Of a stretch of 64,000 nucleotides of DNA, positions 56,114 through 64,000 are shown in pieces. The stretch comes from Bacteroidetes bacterium HLUCCA01. GTDB lineage: Bacteria; Bacteroidota; Rhodothermia; Balneolales; HLUCCA01. The translations under genes and the position numbers were made by a program. The stretch lies in NCBI GenBank assembly GCA_001314545.1, contig LIHN01000018.1:62001-126000 (forward strand). The letters run 5' to 3'. The notes under the pieces are model-generated. The model made no database searches. It saw only the letters and a program-made list of their open reading frames with translations, and was not told the origin of the DNA. Numbering within the stretch: position 1 is the stretch's first letter; each line of letters begins with the position of its first letter.

Positions 56114-58243
56114 TCACTGGTTTTGAGCTTCATCACCCGCAGAATCACCTTCACCAGCAGATGAAGACCCGTCTGTTGCCTCTCCACCGAGTCGGGGTTT
56201 AGTTGCTGTAAGCGAGTCGTCATGGCCGGTAATTTCAGCCAGAATCTTCTTTTCTGCTTCAATACGTTCTTCCTCTTCAATTTCGGTCTGTCGGATTTCA
56301 CGGATTTTTTCAACATCCTCTTTTGAAATAGGATAGTTACCGTGTGGTCGTTCACCAAGCATATCAATGAGGTCAGCACCATTGAGAATCTCTTTCTCCA
56401 GCAGAGTTTTAGCCATTTGCTCAAGTTTGTCTCTGTGTTGAGTGAGCAACGCTTTGGTGCGCTGATAACATTCATCTATCACGGCACGGATGGTTTCATC
56501 AATACGCTGCGATGTACTCTCAGAATACTTTTTATTGAAACCGAAACTACCGTCAGGATTGCCGGAGTCATAATACGAAATGTTGCCAAGTTCATCGCTC
56601 ATTCCATAAACAGCAACCATGGCAAATGCCATATTGGTGATCCGCTCGAGATCATTCTGAGCACCGGTTGAAATTTTCCCGAATATGATGTCCTCAGCAA
56701 CCCTTCCACCAAGTAAGGCACAGATTTTATCCATGAGCTCTTCCCGTGTCATCAGGAAGCGGTCTTCAAGGGGAGTTTGCAGGGTATATCCGAGCGCGGC
56801 AAGACCTCTGGGAACGATACTGACCTTCATAACCGGATCGGTATGCTCAAGATACCAGCCCACAATAGCATGACCGGATTCGTGATAGGCCACAATCTCA
56901 CGTTCGCGAGGACTGATAATTTTATTCTTCTTCTCAAGACCGGCTACTACGCGTTCGATAGCATCCTGGAAATCTATCATTTCCACGAATTCTTTATTAC
57001 GTCGGGCTGCCAGAAGTGCCGCTTCGTTACACATATTGGCTAATTCCGCACCTGCAAAGCCCGGGGTTTGGGTAGCCAGTAATTTAACATCGAGGTCTTC
57101 GGCAACCTTAATTTTTTGCAGGTGTACCTGAAGTACTTCTAATCTGCCATGTAAATCAGGTTTATCAATCAGAATTTGCCGGTCGAATCGGCCGGGTCTG
57201 AGAAGGGCAGAGTCCAGGATATCAGGTCGGTTGGTGGCTGCCATCATAATCACACCCTTTTCCGTTCCGAATCCGTCCATTTCAGCGAGGAGCTGGTTCA
57301 GGGTATTTTCACGCTCATCATTCGAGCCTGTCATTGCGTTTTTGCCTCTGCTGCGACCAATTGCATCAATTTCATCAATAAAGATGATACAAGGTGCCTT
57401 TTCCTTGGCTTGTTTGAACAGGTCCCGTACCCTGGCGGCACCAACTCCTACAAACATTTCCACGAAATCCGACCCGCTCAAACTGAAAAAAGGTACATCG
57501 GCCTCACCGGCTGTGGCTTTCGCCATCAAAGTTTTACCGGTTCCGGGAGGACCAACCAACAATACACCTTTGGGAATTTTACCTCCCAGCTTGGTAAATT
57601 TGTCAGGGCTTTTTAGAAATGCCACCACCTCTTCTACTTCTTCCTTGGCTTCCTGAAGCCCGGCTACATCCTTGAATGTTACCTTATTTTCGCTGGACTT
57701 ATCATAAAGCATGGCTTTGTTCTTGCCAATATTCAGAACCTGCTGGCCCGGATTCATTCTTCGGAATATAAAAATCCAGAATGCAACCAGAACGAGCAGA
57801 AACAACAACCAGGTAAAAATTCCCGAAAACCAGTTCTCCTCAATTTTGGCATCGTAATTCACACCATACTCTTCGAGAATCGGCCGGATATCATCGCCCT
57901 CGAATTTCGTGGTCGTAAACTGTAAAATCGGTTCTGCAGGTGTGTTGGTCCAGCTTGATGCAGGTCGCTCAGGTACTGTGACCTGTCCGCTTTCAACGGC
58001 ACTCTGCTTAAATTTTCCACGGATTTCTACACTGTTTACAACCGTTACTTCATCAACGTTTCCGTCCCGAACGTGATTCAGGAATGTGGAATACTCGATA
58101 CGGTCGGCTGATTCCGGTACAGAAAAAAGTGAATGAATAGACAGAAGAATCAGCAGTACCGCCAGGTAAATCCAGATTGAAATTTTCGGGCCTTTACCTG
58201 GAAGCTGTGAATTCGGGTCTTTTTTGGGTTTGTCGTTTGACAT
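56114..58243 (-). CDS. ftsH: ATP-dependent zinc metalloprotease FtsH
   Basis: This membrane-bound AAA+ protease degrades misfolded membrane proteins and short-lived regulators. The 709 residues hold two N-terminal membrane helices (about 22-41 and 140-158) around a periplasmic domain. The AAA module has Walker [11 protein letters not shown], Walker [14 protein letters not shown] and the second region of homology [20 protein letters not shown]. The zinc site is [12 protein letters not shown]. The C terminus is an acidic, Ser/Gly-rich tail ending GDEAQNQ. Past the stop, another frame continues a similar hydrophilic tail to 55990. It lies 107 bp downstream of thiL. Confidence 0.96.
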   Translation of the reverse strand: MSNDKPKKDPNSQLPGKGPKISIWIYLAVLLILLSIHSLFSVPESADRIEYSTFLNHVRDGNVDEVTVVNSVEIRGKFKQSAVESGQVTVPERPASSWTNTPAEPILQFTTTKFEGDDIRPILEEYGVNYDAKIEENWFSGIFTWLLFLLVLVAFWIFIFRRMNPGQQVLNIGKNKAMLYDKSSENKVTFKDVAGLQEAKEEVEEVVAFLKSPDKFTKLGGKIPKGVLLVGPPGTGKTLMAKATAGEADVPFFSLSGSDFVEMFVGVGAARVRDLFKQAKEKAPCIIFIDEIDAIGRSRGKNAMTGSNDERENTLNQLLAEMDGFGTEKGVIMMAATNRPDILDSALLRPGRFDRQILIDKPDLHGRLEVLQVHLQKIKVAEDLDVKLLATQTPGFAGAELANMCNEAALLAARRNKEFVEMIDFQDAIERVVAGLEKKNKIISPREREIVAYHESGHAIVGWYLEHTDPVMKVSIVPRGLAALGYTLQTPLEDRFLMTREELMDKICALLGGRVAEDIIFGKISTGAQNDLERITNMAFAMVAVYGMSDELGNISYYDSGNPDGSFGFNKKYSESTSQRIDETIRAVIDECYQRTKALLTQHRDKLEQMAKTLLEKEILNGADLIDMLGERPHGNYPISKEDVEKIREIRQTEIEEEERIEAEKKILAEITGHDDSLTATKPRLGGEATDGSSSAGEGDSAGDEAQNQ

Positions 58244-58350
58244 TGGTTATCGTTTTAAAAAAAATGAGACAGCGTTCTGTCTGAAAGTGATGAAATAAAT
58301 CGTGAAACCGGAGGTAGGTTACAGATATCAAAACGGAAAAAATAGGGAAC

Positions 58351-59403
58351 TCATTCCATATCTGATGTATCAAAATGCAGTGTATTACCATCAGCGGTCT
58401 GCATTTGCATACCTTTACTTCTTGGCAGAATTTTTCCGATCACTACAAAGTCTTTGAAATGTTCTACCAGACGATTAACATCGTCTTCCGGAAGGGTAAA
58501 CAATAGCTCGTAGTCCTCTCCGCCCTGAAGCGCGTACTGGTCAACATCTTCTTCAAACTCATCCGCAACCGCCCTCGTTTCCAGTGCTATGGGGATGGCT
58601 CCGCTATATAATTTGACCCCAACACCTGAAGCCTGTGTAAGTTGCATGGTATCCCGAAGCAGGTTTTTACTGATATCAATCATTGACGTAGGTGTAATAC
58701 CCTGCTGGCCCAGTACATTAATAAGATCATTCCGGGCCTGTGGCACCAGTTGCCGTCTGACTACGTAGTCGTAATCATCCAGCTCCGGCTGAAACTCACG
58801 ACCAGCTCCGTTTTCAACCCAGAACTTCTTTTCCCGAAGCAGTATTTTCAGCCCGGCAAATGCCCCGCCAAGGTCCCCGGTTACGCAAAGGGCATCATTA
58901 ACTTTTGCCCCGGAGCGATAGCATATGGTTTGCTCATGTGCAGAACCGTTGATAGAAATGCTTATGACCAAACCCGCGGCCGATGCCGTGATATCACCTC
59001 CAACCAGTGGACACGCATACACCCTGGAAGCCCGGGCGATGCCCTCAAAAAAAAGGGTGATCATTTCGTTGGAGATTTTATTAGGCAGGGCAATGTTTAC
59101 GAGCATACTTTCAGGTATCCCGTTCATTGCAAATATATCGGAAATGGCTGCCGAAACCAGTTTATACCCAATATGCTGTAATGGGGTATAGGTAAGATCA
59201 AAGTCAACGCCCTCAACATAGGTCTCTGACGTTGACAGCCGAAGTGCTGACTGACCGGCTGATCTGATTACAGCACTATCATCCCCAATACCATGAACAA
59301 CATGCGCCAGATCCGGCTCCGACTTTGAAACAATAGTCTGTATGTTGCGGATTACATGGTAACGGCTTAACTCAGAAATAGGGGTAAAATCCTTCTCGCT
59401 CAT
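58351..59403 (-). CDS. thiL: Thiamine-monophosphate kinase
   Basis: ThiL phosphorylates thiamine monophosphate to the active cofactor thiamine pyrophosphate, which the neighbouring SucA needs. The 350-residue protein has VVHGIGDDSAVI, the metal-site motif CPLVGGDITAS, CVTGDLGGAFAGL and the late MIDISKNLLRD and LQGGEDYELLFTLPED, all in family order. I chose the ATG at 59403 (MSEKDFTPISELSR). A longer frame from 59547 would run through the exbD terminator and into the exbD gene. Confidence 0.94.
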   Translation of the reverse strand: MSEKDFTPISELSRYHVIRNIQTIVSKSEPDLAHVVHGIGDDSAVIRSAGQSALRLSTSETYVEGVDFDLTYTPLQHIGYKLVSAAISDIFAMNGIPESMLVNIALPNKISNEMITLFFEGIARASRVYACPLVGGDITASAAGLVISISINGSAHEQTICYRSGAKVNDALCVTGDLGGAFAGLKILLREKKFWVENGAGREFQPELDDYDYVVRRQLVPQARNDLINVLGQQGITPTSMIDISKNLLRDTMQLTQASGVGVKLYSGAIPIALETRAVADEFEEDVDQYALQGGEDYELLFTLPEDDVNRLVEHFKDFVVIGKILPRSKGMQMQTADGNTLHFDTSDME

Positions 59404-59417
59404 AATAGTATAACAAT

Positions 59418-59450
59418 AAAAAAGGCCACCTGCGGAAAACAGATGGCCTT
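59418..59450 (-). terminator. Intrinsic terminator of the exbB-exbD operon
   Basis: On the minus strand an 11-bp stem with one G-U wobble (AAGGCCATCTG / CAGGTGGCCTT, 7-nt loop) is followed by six T residues. It ends 14 nt before the thiL ATG. Confidence 0.9.
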
Positions 59451-59479
59451 GAAAAATACGAATAAACTCAGAGTTTACC

Positions 59480-59926
59480 TTATTGCAATCGTCTGGTGGA
59501 GTAGTTGATCTGCAAGGTTCCCGCTTCACGCAACTCCTGCTGCACATCGTTTACCATACCCATTTCAGATTCCCTGTCTACACGAAGAGATACAATGAGT
59601 CGAGGTTGCTCAAGCAGCTTATCATACATGATACGTCTTATAAATACCAGCTCGTCGATGAGAGCATCATCGATTTGTACTCTGGTTTCGCCGTAAACAT
59701 TGTTTCCAACAATTCTTGGTCCAATGTAAATGTAGCTCACTAATCGTTTTTGTTCAATTTTCTCTATGTTTTCAGCACGAGTTAACTCAACGCGCACCTG
59801 AAGTGTAACCTCACGGAGTACGGTTGTTACCATAAAGAAAATCAGAAGCATAAAAACGATATCTGGCATAGCCGTTGTTGGTACTTCCTGCTTTGCCTTA
59901 GCGTTTTTTTTCTGAAATTTTGACAT
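59480..59926 (-). CDS. exbD: ExbD/TolR-family biopolymer transport protein
   Basis: This 148-residue inner-membrane protein has a Lys-rich cytoplasmic start. One helix (TAMPDIVFMLLIFFMVTTVL) carries the conserved membrane Asp that conducts protons, and a periplasmic domain follows. It works with the ExbB/TolQ-like channel to couple proton motive force to outer-membrane processes. It is 15 bp after the other exbD, is the last gene of the operon, and is followed by a terminator. The periplasmic domain differs clearly from the first ExbD. Confidence 0.93.
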   Translation of the reverse strand: MSKFQKKNAKAKQEVPTTAMPDIVFMLLIFFMVTTVLREVTLQVRVELTRAENIEKIEQKRLVSYIYIGPRIVGNNVYGETRVQIDDALIDELVFIRRIMYDKLLEQPRLIVSLRVDRESEMGMVNDVQQELREAGTLQINYSTRRLQ

Positions 59927-59941
59927 AAAATAATCCTTGGT

Positions 59942-60502
59942 CTAGTTGCCCGGATCCGGTTCCGCGATGGATACATTCATTGGGTACATCTGCCTGATTA
60001 CATCATCGGCCGGTCGCTCAACTGAATCACTGTATTGATCATATCGTACACCGAACTGCTGCATACTGGCCGAGTTACGGAGTTCCGCATAAGCTCCCCT
60101 AACCTCATCAAGCATATTGATGTAAACATCATAGGGTGTCTGCCTGGCAGTCTGTATAGATACAATAGCTGCCTGTGGTGACACCGACAAATCAGGACTG
60201 TTAGCGCGGTTTGCATTGTCAACGAATTCAACAACACGTTCCCGAACCTCTTCAACGGCTGTTGGTTGACCGTTAATCAGTACCATTCCCTGTGAGTTCA
60301 CCAATATCTTCATGAGATTACGTTCACGAATTGGCGGCGGCGGTGTAGTATCATCCGGGGGTGGAGGTAAAACCAGCCCAATCCCGGTATCTACGTCAAT
60401 AGTAGTTACGACCAGAAAGAAGACCAAAAGCAAAAAAGCGATATCGGCCAGCGATGAGGATGGTATTTCAGCCTCACGCCTTTCTTTTTTCTTTCCAAAC
60501 AT
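59942..60502 (-). CDS. exbD: ExbD/TolR-family biopolymer transport protein
   Basis: The 186-residue ExbD paralogue has a basic N terminus (MFGKKKERRE), one membrane helix with the proton-carrying Asp (SLADIAFLLLVFFLVVTT) and a Pro-rich neck (PPPPDDTTPPPP). Its periplasmic domain is about 40 residues longer than that of the second copy, with a Ser/Tyr-containing insert. The pair of different ExbD proteins suggests a heteromeric motor. It lies 19 bp after the small membrane protein gene. Confidence 0.93.
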   Translation of the reverse strand: MFGKKKERREAEIPSSSLADIAFLLLVFFLVVTTIDVDTGIGLVLPPPPDDTTPPPPIRERNLMKILVNSQGMVLINGQPTAVEEVRERVVEFVDNANRANSPDLSVSPQAAIVSIQTARQTPYDVYINMLDEVRGAYAELRNSASMQQFGVRYDQYSDSVERPADDVIRQMYPMNVSIAEPDPGN

Positions 60503-60521
60503 GGTTGACCTTTACGGTTGG

Positions 60522-60794
60522 TTAAAATTTGAACGAACTTCGTACACCACCGAAGAATATCATCAGAACCATAGCCCCGATGAGTACCAACAGCGTTGTA
60601 AGAGCTGATTCAGTAGTCTGACCAGTAACACCAAAGGTGATACCGAAGACTACGAAAGGTGACATTACCACAAGTATCTTCGTGAGTTCATGCTTGCCTG
60701 ATACGACATTCTTGATGCCGAATATTACTATCAGCAACAATGCAAGACCCAAAAGAACCAATGATCCTGTCAGCGCAATTTCTTGTATGCTCAT
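60522..60794 (-). CDS. Small three-helix membrane protein in the exb operon, unknown
   Basis: The 90-residue, very hydrophobic protein has three predicted helices (about 8-28, 39-56 and 63-82), short loops and a C-terminal FKF. It is not a recognised family. It sits between exbB (22 bp) and the first exbD (19 bp) on the same strand, so it is almost certainly co-expressed and may be an accessory of the ExbB-ExbD complex (inference). Confidence 0.8.
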   Translation of the reverse strand: MSIQEIALTGSLVLLGLALLLIVIFGIKNVVSGKHELTKILVVMSPFVVFGITFGVTGQTTESALTTLLVLIGAMVLMIFFGGVRSSFKF

Positions 60795-60816
60795 GATTTG
60801 CGTTTTATAAGGTTAG

Positions 60817-61554
60817 TTACTCTTTGCTGTCGCCCTTGGCAGCATCTACTTTAGCTTGTTCTTCGGCAGTAAGCAAATTTTTACCCTGACTCATCAGTGC
60901 TATGGAGTCAATCAAAACGATAGAACTTTCTTCCATTTCAACCACTAGACGGTCAATTTTGGAAATACAATAGTTGTAACCAATCTGCAATACAATAGCA
61001 CCAAGCAGACCTGCTACAGTCGTCAAAAGAGCTACTTTAATACCACCGGCTACCAGTGAAGGAGAAATATCACCCGCAGCCTCAATGGCGTCAAAAGCAA
61101 TAATCATACCTACTACCGTCCCGGTAAAACCAAATAGCGGAGCAAGTGCAATGAACAGTGAAATCCAGACAACTCCGCGTTCCAGGAAACTCATCTCAAT
61201 AGAACCGTAGGAAGTAATAGCTTTCTCTGCAGCTTCAATGCCTTCGTCAGCACGCAGCAAACCGGCTTGAAATACCGATGCAACCGGGCCCCGTGTCTGT
61301 GAGCACAATTCTTCGGCGGCAGGAATGCCACCCGTTTGCAGAGCATCCTTGACATCAAGAATAAACTTACGGGTGTTAATGTCAGCACGGTTGAGCGTAA
61401 TTACGCGCTCCAGGAAAATGGCCAGGCCGATGATTACACAAATCAATACCGGCCACATAAATGTGCCACCTTCGTTAAAGTAATATACAAGTACGTTAAA
61501 TGGACCTTCTTCCAATCCAACTTGCATAAGCAGGGTGCCAAATGACAAGGACAT
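60817..61554 (-). CDS. exbB: MotA/TolQ/ExbB-family proton channel protein
   Basis: The 245-residue protein has three membrane helices (about 27-45, 132-155 and 170-190). The family core is ISLFIALAPLFGFTGTVVGM followed by LLTTVAGLLGAIVLQIGYN, and the C terminus is charged. It forms the channel that powers TonB- or Tol-type energy transduction. I chose the ATG at 61554 (GGAG 7 nt upstream); a frame from 61650 would translate through the promoter at 61610-61638. It is the first gene of a four-gene operon. Confidence 0.94.
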   Translation of the reverse strand: MSLSFGTLLMQVGLEEGPFNVLVYYFNEGGTFMWPVLICVIIGLAIFLERVITLNRADINTRKFILDVKDALQTGGIPAAEELCSQTRGPVASVFQAGLLRADEGIEAAEKAITSYGSIEMSFLERGVVWISLFIALAPLFGFTGTVVGMIIAFDAIEAAGDISPSLVAGGIKVALLTTVAGLLGAIVLQIGYNYCISKIDRLVVEMEESSIVLIDSIALMSQGKNLLTAEEQAKVDAAKGDSKE

Positions 61555-61609
61555 AGATTCTCCAGTTTTTCTTTTGTTGGTTGTCTGTCTTAAAAATTGA
61601 GAATTTAAA

Positions 61610-61638
61610 ATGATAGATGATTTCTGCCTAAATGTCAA
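61610..61638 (-). promoter_or_regulatory. Near-consensus sigma-70 promoter of the exbB operon
   Basis: On the minus strand a perfect TTGACA (61633-61638), a 17-nt spacer and TATCAT (61610-61615, 5 of 6) form a classic promoter. Transcription would start near 61603, about 50 nt before the exbB ATG. It shows that an E. coli-like consensus is used in this genome. Confidence 0.75.
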
Positions 61639-61754
61639 AGCAGTGACCATCTGTATTTTTAAACTCGAGTCAATAGGTTATAGGTATACATTTTAACAAT
61701 ATTACCCCCCTTTTCAAAGTAACAATGTGAACTTAACAGATATTATTTACACCG

Positions 61755-64000
61755 TCAGAATCGGGCTGTGACCCGAATACGAATACGGTGAATCACACGC
61801 GATGAAGCCCTTGTTCTTCCATCGTAGTCAAACATGGTTGTTATCGTGTCATTATGAGTCCACCGTACCTGACTGAGCCATAGCAAAGACCGTCCGGCAC
61901 CGGCTCCATCGGTCAACTCAAATTCAGCAAGTGCACCCGTATCGGCATTCAATCGCATCGACCGATACTCCCCTTTGACCGAAATCTGGATATCCCGGAT
62001 CACATTTGCATTTACCTCCATACGTAACTTATCGTAGCGAACTCCTACCTGCGGGGCCTGATATCGATCTGCTCGCGCACCGAACTCCAGATATAAACTG
62101 CTGCTGATATTGGTCGCACTCCTAAAATGCATGGCCGGTTCGGCCAGCCACCCTGTAATTTCATAGTTTCTTGGCGCAAGATCGGTGCTGCTTCGGTCAC
62201 TTTCCTTCCATTCCATCCGCATTTGACCGGTAAGATCGCGGGTAAAACGATATCGTGATACAATGGCATAACGTTGCAGATACGACGTCTCGATACCTGC
62301 TGACAATCGATTCAGCCGCTCAGATAGGCTGGCCGTTATTTCAGTATCAACCTCCCGCAGGTGCCGGAATAACTCCAGACGCTGATCCCAACGCAATGAA
62401 CCCGCTATAGTGGCGGTTTCATTCCTCAGGCTTTCACCTCGAAGCAAATAGATACCTTCCTGATTCTGCGTTTCACTTTCTTCAGTCAAATTTATTTGAC
62501 TTGAATAGCGAAGCCCGCGGAATACCGGTGCACTCCAGTAGGATTGTGGCTCCATTGTTATACTCCAACGCGCCTGTAGGGCGATTACGGGGATTAAATC
62601 ATCGGAGGGTATCAGCTGCTGTATATACAAGCCTTCACCGGGCGTCTGTTCCGGGAAAAATTCATCTATCTGCGGGATGCCATCGTTGTTGAGGTCGACC
62701 CATACATACTGACCGAACTCTGGACCAACTTCAAGGTATGTTTCCTGAAAAACAGACCGTACCTGTGTGGATGCGTCATACAAAAAACTGGTCTGCAACC
62801 CACCATTAAGAATAGTTATGTCCTGTGAAGAACGAACAGATACGCCGGTTGCCCCCGATTCACCAGCTTCCGCAATGAAGAGCGGTGTGATTGTTTCCCT
62901 TCGATATGCCAGCCTGTTATCTGATGACAGCCAGGTTCCCGACCGTAAACGTACGCTCAGCTCCGGCGCATGTGCCCTTGACGCTGGAATAATTGTGCCT
63001 GAATGCACCATAGATTCAGTTCGATAGGCATAACGAACACCGATTTGCCAGGTATCTTCTCCCGCCAGAAGAAGAGCCGGACTATGCTCAATAAACGAAA
63101 AACTGTCTCCCCGAAGCAGACCATTTCCGGTAACCGCTTTCCGGTATTCTGCTTCAAGCGTATACTCTGGTCGTAAGGTAGCACCCCCTAACGAAATCTG
63201 AATCCCGCTGTTGACATTGGCATTGTACCAGCTGGTTGTGCCCAACGAATCATGTTTTGACATTAGCTGACCTGCATCTGCACGAAAATCCCAGCGATCA
63301 AACAGCAGGATATTTGCATGAATATCATTGCGATGTCCGTTTTGCGCATCCCTGCTCAGGTGCTGGTAATGCCATCGTGCATCCATATTGTTGCCACGTT
63401 GAAGACCGAGCCCGGCCTGCAGCCGCATCTCGTCTGACGGGTTTACATCCACGATATCCCACTTTCGGTCAAACTCTACATCTCTGACCGGGTCAAAAAC
63501 AACAAAATCAGCAGACCTAAGTTCCAGATCAGCCCAGCTCCGCATTTGTACTTCTTCAGCTATTTCAAGGTCCCATTGCAGCCCTGTCTGAAGTTTCTGC
63601 GACGGATCCAATCCAGTAGTGCTATATCGGTTACGTTGCTGCTGACTTATACCCCACTGTGCAGAAAATGACAAGCCTTGAACTGGCCTGGCTATAGCCC
63701 GTAGTGCCAGAACCTGCTGCATTCCCGGCGGGCGTATGGATCGTATGGGTTCGTAGCTGCCTCTTCCCGGGCCGATCCACTCGTATATGATACCATTTAC
63801 CCCCTGACTGGACCTTCGGTAGCTTCCGTTACCATCACCAACCTGGGTAAACCGGACTCTGAAGTGCGATTGTGTATTCATCGGATCGTAACGGTATATA
63901 GTGTAGTTCGTCGAGGCAAGTACCGTATCTGTTCTTGTATAGAGAATGAAGGGCGAATCGGGTCTGTAGCCAACACTATCTACACCCGATACATTGATTT
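61755..64000 (-). CDS. Large outer-membrane beta-barrel protein, unknown, 5' end cut by window
   Basis: The frame is open to the right edge: codons upstream of the Met at 63881 encode a continuing protein (RYDP just before that Met), so that Met is internal. At least 747 residues are visible, made of alternating polar/hydrophobic beta strands rich in Arg, Tyr and Trp. The C-terminal VTARF ends in Phe, as barrel proteins do. An EF-hand-like calcium loop (DLNNDGIPQIDE) lies near the middle. I cannot name the family. It is co-directional with exbB, which has its own promoter 120 bp downstream. Confidence 0.8.
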   Translation of the reverse strand, partial: INVSGVDSVGYRPDSPFILYTRTDTVLASTNYTIYRYDPMNTQSHFRVRFTQVGDGNGSYRRSSQGVNGIIYEWIGPGRGSYEPIRSIRPPGMQQVLALRAIARPVQGLSFSAQWGISQQQRNRYSTTGLDPSQKLQTGLQWDLEIAEEVQMRSWADLELRSADFVVFDPVRDVEFDRKWDIVDVNPSDEMRLQAGLGLQRGNNMDARWHYQHLSRDAQNGHRNDIHANILLFDRWDFRADAGQLMSKHDSLGTTSWYNANVNSGIQISLGGATLRPEYTLEAEYRKAVTGNGLLRGDSFSFIEHSPALLLAGEDTWQIGVRYAYRTESMVHSGTIIPASRAHAPELSVRLRSGTWLSSDNRLAYRRETITPLFIAEAGESGATGVSVRSSQDITILNGGLQTSFLYDASTQVRSVFQETYLEVGPEFGQYVWVDLNNDGIPQIDEFFPEQTPGEGLYIQQLIPSDDLIPVIALQARWSITMEPQSYWSAPVFRGLRYSSQINLTEESETQNQEGIYLLRGESLRNETATIAGSLRWDQRLELFRHLREVDTEITASLSERLNRLSAGIETSYLQRYAIVSRYRFTRDLTGQMRMEWKESDRSSTDLAPRNYEITGWLAEPAMHFRSATNISSSLYLEFGARADRYQAPQVGVRYDKLRMEVNANVIRDIQISVKGEYRSMRLNADTGALAEFELTDGAGAGRSLLWLSQVRWTHNDTITTMFDYDGRTRASSRVIHRIRIRVTARF

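Noticed and set aside
55920-56117. 65-codon minus-strand frame starting at the ftsH stop (GTG overlap)
   Set aside because: It has no family features, and the competing frame in the same DNA looks like a continuation of the FtsH tail.
61755-63881. Met at 63881 as the start of the large barrel protein
   Set aside because: The same frame continues without a stop to the right edge with protein-like sequence and no signal peptide follows this Met.

Overview
The window reads as one stretch of ordinary chromosome from a Gram-negative bacterium of the Bacteroidota/Rhodothermota/Balneolota assemblage. The evidence is a short primary sigma factor without region 1.1, BamA followed by tandem OmpH/Skp chaperones, an S46 dipeptidyl-peptidase, a sensor kinase with Reg_prop propellers, GTP cyclohydrolase IB (FolE2) and a mycobacterial-type E1/E2 fusion of 2-oxoglutarate dehydrogenase. 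Placement near Balneolaceae or Rhodothermaceae is inference from gene content only. I see about 52 protein genes, densely packed with many ATGA or GTGA stop/start overlaps. I see no tRNA, rRNA, CRISPR array, insertion sequence or prophage.

Layout. 0-3 kb: the end of a cell-elongation operon (PBP2 cut by the left edge, RodA). 3-5 kb: rnhB diverging from an orphan VWA protein. 5-15.2 kb: a long minus-strand envelope operon running lytic transglycosylase, S41 protease, PHP esterase, lumazine synthase, UppS, BamA and three OmpH/Skp paralogues, closed by a terminator. 15.3-23.9 kb: housekeeping genes (nadE, pyrG, rlmB, NamZ-like lipoprotein, ndk) mixed with two GNAT acetyltransferases, a Nudix hydrolase and two small membrane proteins. 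23.9-29.9 kb: a secreted peptidase cluster (M28, S9, S46) consistent with peptide scavenging. 30-37.3 kb: CoA-type Nudix, an operon of metallo-hydrolase, M20 amidohydrolase and RluF, a membrane-anchored beta-helix protein with a tRNA-modification methyltransferase, and an MscS channel paired with a DUF432-like protein. 37.3-45.4 kb: universal stress protein, a FadL-like outer-membrane protein, an aromatic/disordered lipoprotein and a LuxR-type two-component system. 45.5-51 kb: rpoD, then a pepF / GAF-degenerate-GGDEF / deoB operon. 51-56 kb: fused SucA and FolE2. 56-64 kb: ftsH, thiL, an exbB / small membrane protein / exbD / exbD operon with a near-consensus promoter, and a large outer-membrane barrel protein cut by the right edge.

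The most unusual signals are a degenerate GGDEF protein in a peptidase/nucleoside operon; intrinsic terminators repeatedly placed 0-39 nt before the next co-directional start codon; a perfect 16-bp palindrome between a response regulator and a lipoprotein gene; an S46 peptidase with Ser at the specificity position; and an apparent out-of-frame continuation of the FtsH tail. I found no clear undescribed multi-gene system, defence island or mobile element. Function calls come from motifs read by eye; no database search was run.
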